Shown here: one piece after another, positions 29,263 through 39,462 of the stretch
Numbering within the stretch: position 1 is the stretch's first letter
How the letters are laid out: each line of letters opens with the position of its first letter
Assembly: GCA_028287305.1 (NCBI GenBank)
Contig: JAQBPX010000004.1
Coordinates: forward strand, 35,412-99,411
Length of the DNA stretch: 64,000 bases
Source of the DNA: Gemmatimonadota bacterium
GTDB taxonomy: Bacteria; Gemmatimonadota; Gemmatimonadetes; Gemmatimonadales; Gemmatimonadaceae
Direction of reading: 5' to 3'
Translations under genes and position numbers: made by a program
Notes under the pieces: model-generated
The model's input: only the letters and a program-made list of their open reading frames with translations
Database searches by the model: none
Told to the model about the DNA's origin: nothing

Positions 29263-29667
29263 TCAGGCGTGAGCATCTTCCCGACCCAGGAAGCGCTGGA
29301 CTTCGGCGACCACCGCGCGTGGCTCGCACGGCTTCGCGAGATATCCGTCGCAGCCCACTTCCATGGCCTTCTCGCGGTCGCTCGCCAGGGCGTGGGCCGT
29401 CAGGGCGATGATCGGGATGTCCTTGGTGGCGGGGTCGTGCTTCAGGACCTGCGTGGCCTCCCATCCGTCGATGATCGGGATGGAGATGTCCATGAGGATC
29501 AGGTCGGGCTTCTCGGCACGAGCCTTGGCAATGCCTTCCTCGCCATTGAGGGCCTCGGTGACCGTGTAGCCGAAGTGTCGCAGGATCGTGGAATACACGA
29601 TCCTGTTGTCCTCATTGTCTTCCACCAGCAGGACTGTCTTGGTGTTCGTGGCTGTCGGGGCGCTCAT
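29263..29667 (-). CDS. Single-domain response regulator (CheY-like)
   Basis: The 134-residue receiver has the acidic pair ED at 17-18, the phospho-acceptor D60 (LILMDISIP) and the conserved KPCEP lysine. There is no output domain, so it probably works as a phosphorelay intermediate or an adaptor feeding the diguanylate cyclase encoded next to it. The ATG at 29667 has GAGG upstream; the frame stays open to 29757. Four-gene overlap extends from here through ligA. Confidence 0.88.
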   Translation of the reverse strand: MSAPTATNTKTVLLVEDNEDNRIVYSTILRHFGYTVTEALNGEEGIAKARAEKPDLILMDISIPIIDGWEATQVLKHDPATKDIPIIALTAHALASDREKAMEVGCDGYLAKPCEPRAVVAEVQRFLGREDAHA

Positions 29668-29847
29668 GCGGTTCCTCACGCGGGCAGGGTACCGCGCAGC
29701 GGGAGCTGGCGGTGGTGCGTCCGGTCCGAGGGTATCATACGTGCACAGGGGCACCATGGCACCGAGTGGGTCAGCGGGGCCGCGGCAGTCCTGAAGGGAG
29801 TAGCAGGGGTCGCTTTCGCAAGAATTAAACCATAGACCACCCGAACC

Positions 29848-30246
29848 ATGTCGTTCTCAGGCCCCCAGTCCACGCGCTCCAGCGGGCTGCCAGCCCGCCA
29901 GGCAAAGTCCCCCTCCGTACCCAGGGACCGTCCTCGCGGCTCGCCCGTGGACACGTCGACCGACTGGGACCGGGTGGCCCTCTTCGCGGGCGGATTGATC
30001 GTGGGAGCCCTCCTGGGAGGCTCCGCGGCCCTGCTCACCGCCCCCCGGTCGGGGCGGGATACCCGCGCGAGGCTCAGGCGAAAGTCGCAGATGGCCGCGC
30101 TTCGCGGTCACGACGCGTGGGATGACCTGGCCGAGACGCTGCGGCGAGCGCGCCGGAAACTGCAGCGGCGCCGGGCAGAAGCCCGGCGCCGCCACGAGGT
30201 GCGTGTAAACGCCGAACTCGACGCAGAGCTCAGCGGAGCTTCCTGA
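29848..30246 (+). CDS. YtxH-like small membrane protein
   Basis: The 132-residue product has a short N-terminal disordered stretch, one transmembrane helix (about 41-63, VALFAGGLIVGALLGGSAALL) and the TAPRSGRDTRARL segment characteristic of YtxH proteins, then an Arg/Glu-rich coiled coil. YtxH family members are general-stress-linked membrane proteins of unknown mechanism. It diverges from the response-regulator operon and its stop overlaps the convergent TPR gene by 17 bases. Confidence 0.75.
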   Translation: MSFSGPQSTRSSGLPARQAKSPSVPRDRPRGSPVDTSTDWDRVALFAGGLIVGALLGGSAALLTAPRSGRDTRARLRRKSQMAALRGHDAWDDLAETLRRARRKLQRRRAEARRRHEVRVNAELDAELSGAS

Positions 30247-31000
30247 GCATCTCCTCGGCGTTCGACTTGTACGACTTGTCGTTGTAGTCGGAGCCAGCGA
30301 CACGGATGGTCGCGTCGAACTGTTCCTTGGCGCGCACCTTGTCGCCCACGTCCACGTATACGCGGCCGAGGTCGAGGTGATGCGTGGAGCGATTCGGCTC
30401 CGCGGCCACGGCGCGCTCCAGGTAGCCCTTCGCATTGTCCCAGCTCGCCTCGGCGAACACCTTGCCGCCCAGGAAGTTCTTCGCGACCATGCGCGAGAAG
30501 CCGTTCAGCCGCATGACCTCGGCATTCCAGACGCCCATCACGTGCAGCGCGCCGGCGTGCTTCGGGTTGATCTTGAGCGCTTCCATCGCGTGGTCGCGCA
30601 CTTCGCCGGCGTACTTGATCTTGTCGCGCGTGCCCATGGTGAGCGCGTTGCGGCCGATCGCACGGGCAAGGAGGAAGTGTCCCTCGGCGTCGCCGGGGTT
30701 CGCCCTGGTTGCGCGCGTGGCGTACTGCTGGGCGCTGGCGTAGAGGCGCGTGCGCTCCTCGGGGCTCGAGTTGAACTCGCCGAGGTCCACCGCGTCCCGG
30801 GACGCATCGCAGAGCGCGGCATAGTTGTTCGGCTCGGCGGCAATGGCCGCCTCGTAATGTCGGAGCGCGCTCGCCAGATTCATCGCGGCGTGATCGCGGT
30901 CTCCCATCGCCACGTGCTCCGTGGCGGACTGGGCGGTGGCGATGCGCGTGGAAGCTGCGACGGCGAACATTGCGGCAACCACCGCGGTGCGGATCTTCAT
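30230..31000 (-). CDS. Secreted tetratricopeptide-repeat protein
   Basis: The 256-residue product has a signal peptide (about 1-23, ending TRIATAQ) and several TPR units (MNLASALRHYEAAIAAEPNNYAAL, ARATRANPGDAEGHFLLARA, ALHVMGVWNAEV, VDVGDKVRAKEQFDATI). It is probably periplasmic. GGAGTGA precedes the ATG at 31000; the longer reading frame to 31162 is not used because it runs into the divergent deoA promoter region. The function is unknown. Confidence 0.8.
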   Translation of the reverse strand: MKIRTAVVAAMFAVAASTRIATAQSATEHVAMGDRDHAAMNLASALRHYEAAIAAEPNNYAALCDASRDAVDLGEFNSSPEERTRLYASAQQYATRATRANPGDAEGHFLLARAIGRNALTMGTRDKIKYAGEVRDHAMEALKINPKHAGALHVMGVWNAEVMRLNGFSRMVAKNFLGGKVFAEASWDNAKGYLERAVAAEPNRSTHHLDLGRVYVDVGDKVRAKEQFDATIRVAGSDYNDKSYKSNAEEMLRKLR

Positions 31001-31085
31001 GAAGGTCACTCCAGGCAGGCAGGAAGCGGCACGAACTGGCAGCCCGGATGGGCTCCCTTGGATGTAATACCCCGCAATACCACTA

Positions 31086-32426
31086 ATGCTCGCACAACGA
31101 CTCATCGAACGTAAGCGCGACGGGGGACGGCTCGACGCCGGTGAATGGCGCGCGCTGGTCAATGCCTATGCGGCGGGCCACGTGGCCGACTACCAGATGG
31201 CGGCCTTCCTGATGGCCTGCTTCATCAGGGGAATGGATCGCGCCGAGACCTCCTCGCTGATGTCGGCGATGCTGAACAGCGGGGAGAAGCTGGACCTCGC
31301 ATACCTCGGCGTGCCGCGCGTGGACAAGCACTCGAGCGGCGGGGTGGGCGACAAGGTGTCGCTGGTGCTTGCGCCGCTGATCGCGTCGATGGGGGTGGCG
31401 GTCCCCATGATGTCGGGGCGCGGCCTGGGTCACACCGGCGGGACGCTGGACAAGCTGGAGGCGATTCCCGGCTTTCGCACGAACCTCTCGCTCGACGAGG
31501 CGCGCGCGCAGCTGGAGTCGCTGCACGTCGTCATGATCGGGCAGTCGCGCGAGATCGCGCCCGCCGACAAGAAGATGTACGCGCTGCGCGACGCGACCTC
31601 CACGGTGGAATCGATCCCGCTCATCGCGGCGAGCATCATGAGCAAGAAGATGGCGGAGGGACTGGTGGGGCTCGTGCTGGACGTGAAGCGCGGCTCCGGC
31701 GCCTTCCTCCCCGACCTCGAGCGCGACCTCGAGCTGGCGGGGACCATGATCCAGCTCGGCGACGATCACGGTTGTCCCGTGACGTGCCTCGTCACGGCGA
31801 TGGACCGGCCACTCGGCCGCGCCTGCGGCAACGCGCTCGAGGTGGAGGAGTCCATCCTCGCGCTCAGGGGCGAGGGCCCGGCCGACCTGATGGAAGTGAC
31901 GTATGCGCTGGGCGCCGAGATGCTGCTCCTCGCGGGAACGCACGCGACGCGTGAGGATGCGCGGCGCGACATGGCGATCCAGATCGGCAACGGCAAGGCG
32001 GCCGAGTGCTTCCAGAAGATCATCGAGGCACAGGGCGGCAACCCTGGCGTGGTGGATGATCCTGCGGTGCTGCCGCAGGCGGACCAGTGCGAGCTGTATG
32101 CGGCGCCGCGGCGGGGCTTCGTCTCGCGGATCGAGCCCCGAACGGTTGGGCGCGGCGTGATCGCGCTCGGCGGTGGGCGCACGAAGATGGAGGATACCAT
32201 CGATCCCACGGTGGGCTTCGTGATCTCGTCGCGGCCGGGCGACTGGGTGGAGAGCGGCGAGCCGATGGCGACGATCTTCGCGCGGGATCGTGCGGGGATC
32301 GAGGCCGGCCGCGCGGCGCTCGCGACGGCGATCACGGTTGCGGATGAAGCGGAACCGCCGCTGCCGCTGGTGTCGCACCGCGTGACGAAGGGTGGGGTGG
32401 AGGACTTGTCGTCGCAGTCATCGTGA
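31086..32426 (+). CDS. Pyrimidine nucleoside / thymidine phosphorylase
   Basis: It splits thymidine or uridine with phosphate to the free base and pentose-1-phosphate. The 446-residue protein has the phosphate- and pyrimidine-binding segments DKHSSGGVGDKVS, SGRGLGHTGGTLDKLE, and KKMYALRDATSTVESIPLI, and a C-terminal alpha/beta domain. It could be the thymidine-specific (deoA) or broad pyrimidine (pdp) type; the residue set does not decide it. It diverges from the TPR gene. The last codons fall inside a short duplicated intergenic sequence. Confidence 0.93.
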   Translation: MLAQRLIERKRDGGRLDAGEWRALVNAYAAGHVADYQMAAFLMACFIRGMDRAETSSLMSAMLNSGEKLDLAYLGVPRVDKHSSGGVGDKVSLVLAPLIASMGVAVPMMSGRGLGHTGGTLDKLEAIPGFRTNLSLDEARAQLESLHVVMIGQSREIAPADKKMYALRDATSTVESIPLIAASIMSKKMAEGLVGLVLDVKRGSGAFLPDLERDLELAGTMIQLGDDHGCPVTCLVTAMDRPLGRACGNALEVEESILALRGEGPADLMEVTYALGAEMLLLAGTHATREDARRDMAIQIGNGKAAECFQKIIEAQGGNPGVVDDPAVLPQADQCELYAAPRRGFVSRIEPRTVGRGVIALGGGRTKMEDTIDPTVGFVISSRPGDWVESGEPMATIFARDRAGIEAGRAALATAITVADEAEPPLPLVSHRVTKGGVEDLSSQSS

Positions 32427-32431
32427 GCGCA

Positions 32432-32466
32432 CTGCAGTCATCCTGAGCGCAGCGAAGGATCTGCAG
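32432..32466. repeat. Intergenic palindromic repeat (ATCCTGAGCGCAGCGAAGGAT type)
   Basis: CTGCAGtcATCCT (32432-32444) and AGGATCTGCAG (32456-32466) form an imperfect inverted repeat around GAGCGCAGCGA. A second imperfect copy of the left half (GCAGTCATCGTGAGCGCACT, 32415-32434) lies just upstream and covers the deoA stop codon, so there was a local duplication. I recall sequences like this as dispersed intergenic repeats in many bacteria (recollection, not a search). Confidence 0.55.
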
Positions 32467-32474
32467 TTGGCCGC

Positions 32475-32628
32475 CACTGAAACAACCAAACAGCAAGAGC
32501 CTTGAGCCACGGGTTGCACTGAGCCGCTGCGCGGCTGACACTGGCAGGAGTTGGCAGTGATGCGCCTGTGCAGCAGGCGCCCGTGAGACCTGTGGCTCGA
32601 GTCAGTTGCAGTTGAGGTAGGTTCAGTG
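32475..32628. repeat. Inverted-repeat element, copy 1 (two half-units)
   Basis: Left half: CACTGAAAC at 32475 then CCTTGAGCCACGGGTTGCAC (32500-32519), a hairpin AGCCGC-TGC-GCGGCT (32522-32536) and GACACTG. Right half, on the opposite strand: CACTGAAC ending at 32628, CGAGCCACAGGTCTCACG (complement of 32582-32599) and a hairpin GCGCCTG/CAGGCGC (32562-32580). The same pair of half-units occurs at 48010-48228 with different hairpin sequences that still pair. Confidence 0.65.
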
Positions 32629-32665
32629 TCCCAGTCGTCAGCCCTACACCAAGCGAGGACTCGAC

Positions 32666-32914
32666 ATGCCCCCGAAAATCGCCCGCCTCGCGGGCCTCGG
32701 CGCCTTCGGCGCCACCGCCGGACTGGCCGGCCTGTTCGCGTTGATCGCGTGGCTCGCGATGCCGAGCGCGCGCGGCGGGATCGACCTGACGAACGCGATC
32801 GTCGCGTGGATCGCCGTGGGTGGGCTGTTCCTCGCGCTGATCCTGCTGCATGTGTACCTCGGCCGGCAGCTGCTGCTGGTGGCGCAGGGTGAGGACGTCA
32901 GGCACCCGCTGTAG
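32666..32914 (+). CDS. Small two-helix membrane protein
   Basis: The 82-residue protein has two hydrophobic segments (about 8-31, LGAFGATAGLAGLFALIAWLA, and 42-64, AIVAWIAVGGLFLALILLHVYLG) and a charged C-terminus. GAGGA precedes the ATG. No family is recognised. It lies alone between the inverted repeat and the convergent VWA gene. Confidence 0.55.
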   Translation: MPPKIARLAGLGAFGATAGLAGLFALIAWLAMPSARGGIDLTNAIVAWIAVGGLFLALILLHVYLGRQLLLVAQGEDVRHPL

Positions 32915-32943
32915 CGGCGGGTGCCCTTCGCCAGTTCAGCGGA

Positions 32944-34845
32944 CTACTCCTTCCGCGCCACGTCCGACTTCAGCCGCGCGGTCTCCGTCACCAGCTTCAC
33001 GAACCCCGCGCGATAGCCGTCCACGTCGGCGCCCAGGCCGGCGCGCGCCATCGAGAGCACCGCGTCGTACGTGAGGGACCCCGCGAACTCCGACTCCCGC
33101 AGCAGCATGCCATAGCCCGCAACCGCGCTCGCGAAGCCGAAGTCGCCCGACGGCCGAACGTTCGAGTCGCGCACCGCATGCCGCATCACCACGCTCTGCG
33201 AGTCCGCCGGCAGCTTGTAGCGCACGCTCACGAACAGCAGCTCATCGCTCGGATTGCCGCCCGCCCTCGTTCCGGCCTGGTACCGCAGCGCCGGGACCTC
33301 GTGAACCTCCACGTCCTTCTCCACCCCCACCGGCAGGATCTCGTAGAGGGCCGTGACGGAGTGCCCCGCACCCATCTCGCCCGCATCCTTCCTGTCGTTG
33401 GCGAAGTCCTCGTCCTTCAGGAGCCGGTTCTCGTACCCGATGAGGCGATAGGCCCGCACCTTCGCCGGGTTGAACTCAACCTGCAGCTTCACGTCCTTCG
33501 CCACCGTGACCAGCGTTCCCCCGAGCTCGCGCACCAGCGTCTTCTGCGCCTCGAGCAGGTCGTCGATGTAGGCGTAGTTGCCATTGCCCCGGTCGGCGAG
33601 CGTCTCCATGCGCGAGTCCTTGAGGTTGCCCATCCCGAAGCCAAGCACGGTGAGGAACGTCCCCTCGGCTCGCTTCTCCTCGATGAGTCGCTCCAGGTCC
33701 CCAGTGCTCGAGACGCCCACGTTGAAGTCGCCATCGGTCGCGAGGATCACCCGGTTGTTGCCGCCGCGAATGAAGTTCTGCTTCGCCACCTCGTACGCGA
33801 GGCGGATCCCGGCGCCGCCGGCGGTCGAGCCGCCCGCCTCGAGCGACATCAGCGCGTCGAGGATGCGCTCGCGATCACTGGCAGGGGTGGACGGCAGGAC
33901 GAGCCCCGCCTGGCCGGCGTACACCACGATGGCCACCCGGTCCTGCTCGCGCAGCTCGTTCACCAGCAGGCGCAGCGACTGCTTGAGCAGCGGCAGCTTG
34001 TTCGCCGGCATCATCGAGCCGCTGACGTCGATGAGGAACACCAGGTTGTTCGGCGGCAGCTTCTCGAGCGGGATGCGCGGCGCCTGCAGCGCAATGCGCA
34101 CCAGGCGATGCGACGCGTTCCATGGCGCCTGGCCCACGTCGGCGGAGATGGCGACGGGACGCCCATCGGTGGGTGCCTGGTACTGGTACGGGAAATAGTT
34201 GACCAGCTCCTCCACGCGCACGGCGCCCTTCGGCGGCAGGCGGTGCTCGCTCATCACGAAGCGACGCACGTTGCTGTACGACGCGCGGTCCACGTCGATC
34301 GAGAAGGTCGAGAGCGGATGAGAGCGCGTCGAGGTGAACGCGTTGTCCTCGACGCGCGCGTACTCCTCGGTGTTGAAGCGCTCGCGCCCCTGGCCGCCGA
34401 TCGCCGCGCCGGCGACCTTGCCGTTCAGCGCATACGGCGCGCGCATCATGGTGGTCGCCTCGGCGACACCCGTGGCCACCACCGCGTCGAGGTGCATGGC
34501 CTCGGCCGCGAGCGAGAAGTCGACGGAAATGCTGTCCCGGTCGAGCGTCACCTCGCGTGACTGCGGAGCGTACCCGATGCGACGCGCGAGCAGGACCACG
34601 CGCGCCCCGCGCGCCGTCGTGACCTTCATGCGATAACGGCCCGCGACGTCGGTCACGGCCGTGGCTCCCCGGCTCGGCGCGCTCACGCTGGCGCCGGCGA
34701 CGGGAGTGCCCGTGCCCGCCTGCATGACCTTGCCGGACACGATGATGACGCTGTCGTCGCGCGCCGTGGTGAACGCCGCGAGCGCGGCGGGCGCGAGCAG
34801 GATGGCGAGTGCCGCGGCAGCGCGGCGGATGAGTCGACCTCGCAT
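32944..34845 (-). CDS. VWA-domain surface protein, YfbK-like
   Basis: The 633-residue product has a signal peptide (1-23), a carboxypeptidase-regulatory-like beta domain (about 30-100, SGKVMQAGTGTPVAGASVS), a short linker, the YfbK-type N-terminal segment (FNTEEYARVEDNAF), and a von Willebrand A domain with the metal site DVSGS (VFLIDVSGSMM, about residue 285). The C-terminal part resembles the YfbK C-terminal domain. It is likely exported; the role of the family is unsettled. The start at 34845 lies after GGGGGTAC; the frame stays open to 34881 but that part precedes the signal peptide. Confidence 0.87.
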   Translation of the reverse strand: MRGRLIRRAAAALAILLAPAALAAFTTARDDSVIIVSGKVMQAGTGTPVAGASVSAPSRGATAVTDVAGRYRMKVTTARGARVVLLARRIGYAPQSREVTLDRDSISVDFSLAAEAMHLDAVVATGVAEATTMMRAPYALNGKVAGAAIGGQGRERFNTEEYARVEDNAFTSTRSHPLSTFSIDVDRASYSNVRRFVMSEHRLPPKGAVRVEELVNYFPYQYQAPTDGRPVAISADVGQAPWNASHRLVRIALQAPRIPLEKLPPNNLVFLIDVSGSMMPANKLPLLKQSLRLLVNELREQDRVAIVVYAGQAGLVLPSTPASDRERILDALMSLEAGGSTAGGAGIRLAYEVAKQNFIRGGNNRVILATDGDFNVGVSSTGDLERLIEEKRAEGTFLTVLGFGMGNLKDSRMETLADRGNGNYAYIDDLLEAQKTLVRELGGTLVTVAKDVKLQVEFNPAKVRAYRLIGYENRLLKDEDFANDRKDAGEMGAGHSVTALYEILPVGVEKDVEVHEVPALRYQAGTRAGGNPSDELLFVSVRYKLPADSQSVVMRHAVRDSNVRPSGDFGFASAVAGYGMLLRESEFAGSLTYDAVLSMARAGLGADVDGYRAGFVKLVTETARLKSDVARKE

Positions 34846-34944
34846 GGTGTACCCCCGAAAAGTGAGTGTATACAATTGCAACCCACCCTGGTTCGAGTGG
34901 CGTCACCTCCATGCGACACGCGCTCCCTGGCAAAGGGATGCACG

Positions 34945-34976
34945 AAAAAGCGGGGCAACCGTGCTGGTTGCCCCGC
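34945..34976 (-). terminator. Rho-independent terminator of gyrB
   Basis: GCGGGGCAACC / GGTTGCCCCGC (34950-34960 and 34966-34976) form a perfect 11-bp stem with a 5-base loop. Read on the minus strand it is followed by five T residues (complement of 34945-34949). It lies just past the gyrB stop. Confidence 0.9.
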
Positions 34977-35000
34977 CTTAATCCAATCGTAATTCTGTCT

Positions 35001-37001
<2,001 letters not shown>

Positions 37002-37011
37002 TCACTCGGAA

Positions 37012-37040
37012 AAGATAACGGATTCGACAGGGGAATGCAA
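37012..37040 (-). promoter_or_regulatory. Promoter of gyrB
   Basis: On the minus strand TTGCAT (complement of 37035-37040) and TATCTT (complement of 37012-37017) are exactly 17 bases apart. Transcription would begin near 37005, giving a leader of about 65 bases that contains the hairpin AGGGCC/GGCCCT. The same -35 hexamer is used by the 6S-like RNA. Confidence 0.65.
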
Positions 37041-37151
37041 CGAAAATGTGCTTCTGTAAACCGTTGCTGCACAATGACTTGCAATGGCGCCTCCCCGCCG
37101 CGCCGCACCCCTGCCTCACAGGCCGCAAAATCGCACCGAACTCACGCCGAA

Positions 37152-37478
37152 CTACTGCGCCGGATCCTCCCTCCGCAACTGCCACCGTATCCGCTTCACC
37201 GCCGCGCGACCCGGCTTCCCGTTGATCGCCCGCAACAGCTCCGGCTCGAGCATCGACAGCTCGTTCATCCACGCATTCGTCGTCACCGCCACGAAGAGCA
37301 CCCCCGCTCGCGTGATCGACATCGGCTGCGTCACCTGGCCGATCTGCGGCCCCACCAGCGACACCCATTCCGGAACGATCGACGCCTGCTCGATTCGCTT
37401 CTCCAGCCCGCGCTCCTTCAACACGCCGGGCAGGATCGCGCCGAGCGCCATCGGCCGGCTCTTCTTCCGCTCGGTCAT
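37152..37478 (-). CDS. dciA: DciA-like (DUF721) protein
   Basis: This 108-residue protein belongs to the DUF721/DciA family, which loads or supports the replicative helicase DnaB in bacteria lacking DnaC. The core is LPGVLKERGLEKRIEQASIVPEWVSLVGPQIGQVTQPMSI with the family tryptophan, followed by a basic tail. The ATG at 37478 overlaps the recF stop (ATGA). It sits between recF and gyrB, the usual context of the family. Confidence 0.8.
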   Translation of the reverse strand: MTERKKSRPMALGAILPGVLKERGLEKRIEQASIVPEWVSLVGPQIGQVTQPMSITRAGVLFVAVTTNAWMNELSMLEPELLRAINGKPGRAAVKRIRWQLRREDPAQ

Positions 37479-38602
37479 GCGTCCTCCCACGGCAGCAGCC
37501 TGCCATCCACCACGCGCAGGCGCTCGAGGGCGCTCAACTCGCGCGGGATGTCGCCCGCCCGCGGCACCGCCAGGATCGTCTGCCCCAGTCCCTCCGCCGC
37601 CAGCAGCTCCAGGATCCGCGTGGAGCGACGAACGTCCAGCTCCGCGAAGGGATCATCGAGCAGCAGCAGCGGCGCGCCCCCGCGCAGCTCGCGCAGCGTC
37701 TCCGCCTCCAGGATTCGCAGCGCGATCGCGGCGCTGCGCTGCTGGCCGGCAGAACCAAAGCTCCGCAGCTCCCGCCCGTCCAGCGACACGTGCAGGTCAT
37801 CCCGGTGCGGCCCCACGTGCGTCAGGCACCGGCGGATGTCGAGTGCGCGCTTTTCCTCCAGTGCCGCCTCCAGCGCACTGCGCGGGTCGGTCATGGTCGC
37901 CATGCTCGCGGCATACCGCATCGCCACCGGCGAACGCTCGCCGATCGCCGCGCACAGCTCCGCGAAGCGCGACGACACGCGCTCGGTCCACTCGAGCCGC
38001 GCGCGCCACAGCACCGCGCCATGCTCCGCCAGCGGCGCCTCCCACACGCGCACGTGCTCCTCGCCACGACTGCCGCGGGACGCATCCCGCAGCGCCGCAT
38101 TGCGACGCAGCAGTGCGGCGCGATAGTGCTGCAGCGCCGAGAGGTAGCCATGGCTCGTGAGCGCCAGCAGGATGTCCAGGTAGCGACGCCGCGCGCTCGG
38201 CGCGCCCGCGATGAGCTCCACGTCGGTTGGCGACACCAGCACGCTTGGCAGCGTGCCGAACGCGTCGCTCAATCGCGGCGTGTCGCCCCCGTCCACCTGC
38301 ACGCGCTTCCGCTTCGCGCCGCGCGCATAGCCCACGCGCATCTCGTGCGCGCGCTCCGTCTCCATCTGCGCCGACAGGTGGAAGCCCTCGGCGCCGAAGC
38401 GCACGAGGTCCGCGTCGCGCGCGCCGCGCATGGAGCGGAGCAGCTCCATGTACACGATTGCCTCGAGCAGGTTCGTCTTGCCCTGGCCGTTCTCGCCGAC
38501 CAGCACGAGTCCTTCCGCGGGAAGCTCGAGCTCCAGGCGCTCGAAGTTCCGGAAGTCGCGCAGCGCGAGTGACCTCAGCCGCGCCGCGGTGGCGACGGTC
38601 AC
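37475..38602 (-). CDS. recF: DNA replication and repair protein RecF
   Basis: RecF helps load RecA at gaps. The 375-residue protein has Walker A GENGQGKTN (36-44), an ABC signature SAGQQRSAAIAL (about 290), and Walker B LLLLDDPFAELD (about 320). It starts at a GTG eight bases after the enoyl-CoA hydratase stop. In many bacteria dnaA-dnaN precede recF; here neither is in the window. Confidence 0.95.
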   Translation of the reverse strand: MTVATAARLRSLALRDFRNFERLELELPAEGLVLVGENGQGKTNLLEAIVYMELLRSMRGARDADLVRFGAEGFHLSAQMETERAHEMRVGYARGAKRKRVQVDGGDTPRLSDAFGTLPSVLVSPTDVELIAGAPSARRRYLDILLALTSHGYLSALQHYRAALLRRNAALRDASRGSRGEEHVRVWEAPLAEHGAVLWRARLEWTERVSSRFAELCAAIGERSPVAMRYAASMATMTDPRSALEAALEEKRALDIRRCLTHVGPHRDDLHVSLDGRELRSFGSAGQQRSAAIALRILEAETLRELRGGAPLLLLDDPFAELDVRRSTRILELLAAEGLGQTILAVPRAGDIPRELSALERLRVVDGRLLPWEDA

Positions 38603-38609
38603 CGGGGGC

Positions 38610-39386
38610 TCAGCGCCCGGTGAACTGCGGCGCGCGCTTGGCGAGGAACGCCTCGGTTCCCTCGCGCATGTCCTCGCTGCCCGCCAGCACGCCGAACATC
38701 GTCGCCTCGAGCGCGTTGGCTTCCTCGAGCGGCAGGTCGTAGCCGCGATTCACGGCCTCGATGCAGCCGGCGAGTGCCAGCGGTGCGTTGGCCATCATGG
38801 TCGCCAGCATGGTGCGCGCGGCGCCGATCAACTCACCGGCGGGATGCACGCGATTCACCAGGCCGATGCGGAACGCCTCGGCCGCATCGATGATCTCGCC
38901 GGTGAGGAGCAGCTGCAGCGCGCGGCCCTTTCCCACGAGCCGCGGGAGGCGCTGCGTGCCGCCGTACCCCGGCACGAGGCCGAGCTTGACCTCGGGCTGC
39001 CCGAACTTCGCGTGCTCGCTCGCGAGCCTCAGGTGGCACGCCATGGCCAGCTCGCAGCCGCCGCCGAGCGCGAAGCCATTCACCGCCGCGATGGTGGGCT
39101 TGGGCGACGTCTCGAACTTCCGGAAGACCACCTGGCCGCGCTGCGCGAGCGCCTTCGCCTCCACGGAGCTCTTCGCCAGCCCGGAGATGTCCGCGCCCGC
39201 GATGAACGCGCGGCCGGCCCCGGTGAGGATCACGCCGCCCACGTCGTCGCGCTCGCGCGCCTCGTCGATGGCCCGCCCCAGTTCGGCGATGGTGCCCGAG
39301 TTGAGCGCGTTGAGCTTGTCGGGGCGATTGACGGTGATCGTCGCGATCCGGTCGGCGACGTCGAGGGTGATCAGCTCGTATGACAT
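38610..39386 (-). CDS. Enoyl-CoA hydratase/isomerase family protein
   Basis: A crotonase-fold enzyme of 258 residues that would hydrate 2-enoyl-CoA in fatty acid degradation. The oxyanion loops AFIAGADI and GFALGGGCELA, and both catalytic glutamates (E in GGCELAM and E in FGQPEVKLGLVPGYGG) are present, as in crotonase. I start at MSYELI (39386); four extra residues are possible upstream. It precedes recF by eight bases in the same direction, an unusual neighbour for a replication gene. Confidence 0.92.
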   Translation of the reverse strand: MSYELITLDVADRIATITVNRPDKLNALNSGTIAELGRAIDEARERDDVGGVILTGAGRAFIAGADISGLAKSSVEAKALAQRGQVVFRKFETSPKPTIAAVNGFALGGGCELAMACHLRLASEHAKFGQPEVKLGLVPGYGGTQRLPRLVGKGRALQLLLTGEIIDAAEAFRIGLVNRVHPAGELIGAARTMLATMMANAPLALAGCIEAVNRGYDLPLEEANALEATMFGVLAGSEDMREGTEAFLAKRAPQFTGR

Positions 39387-39462
39387 GGGAGCGGGCACGC
39401 GCGGAGGGAGGGTTCAGTGAATGTAGCACGCCGGACTGCTTCTTGCCCTCGCGTTCGCCATC

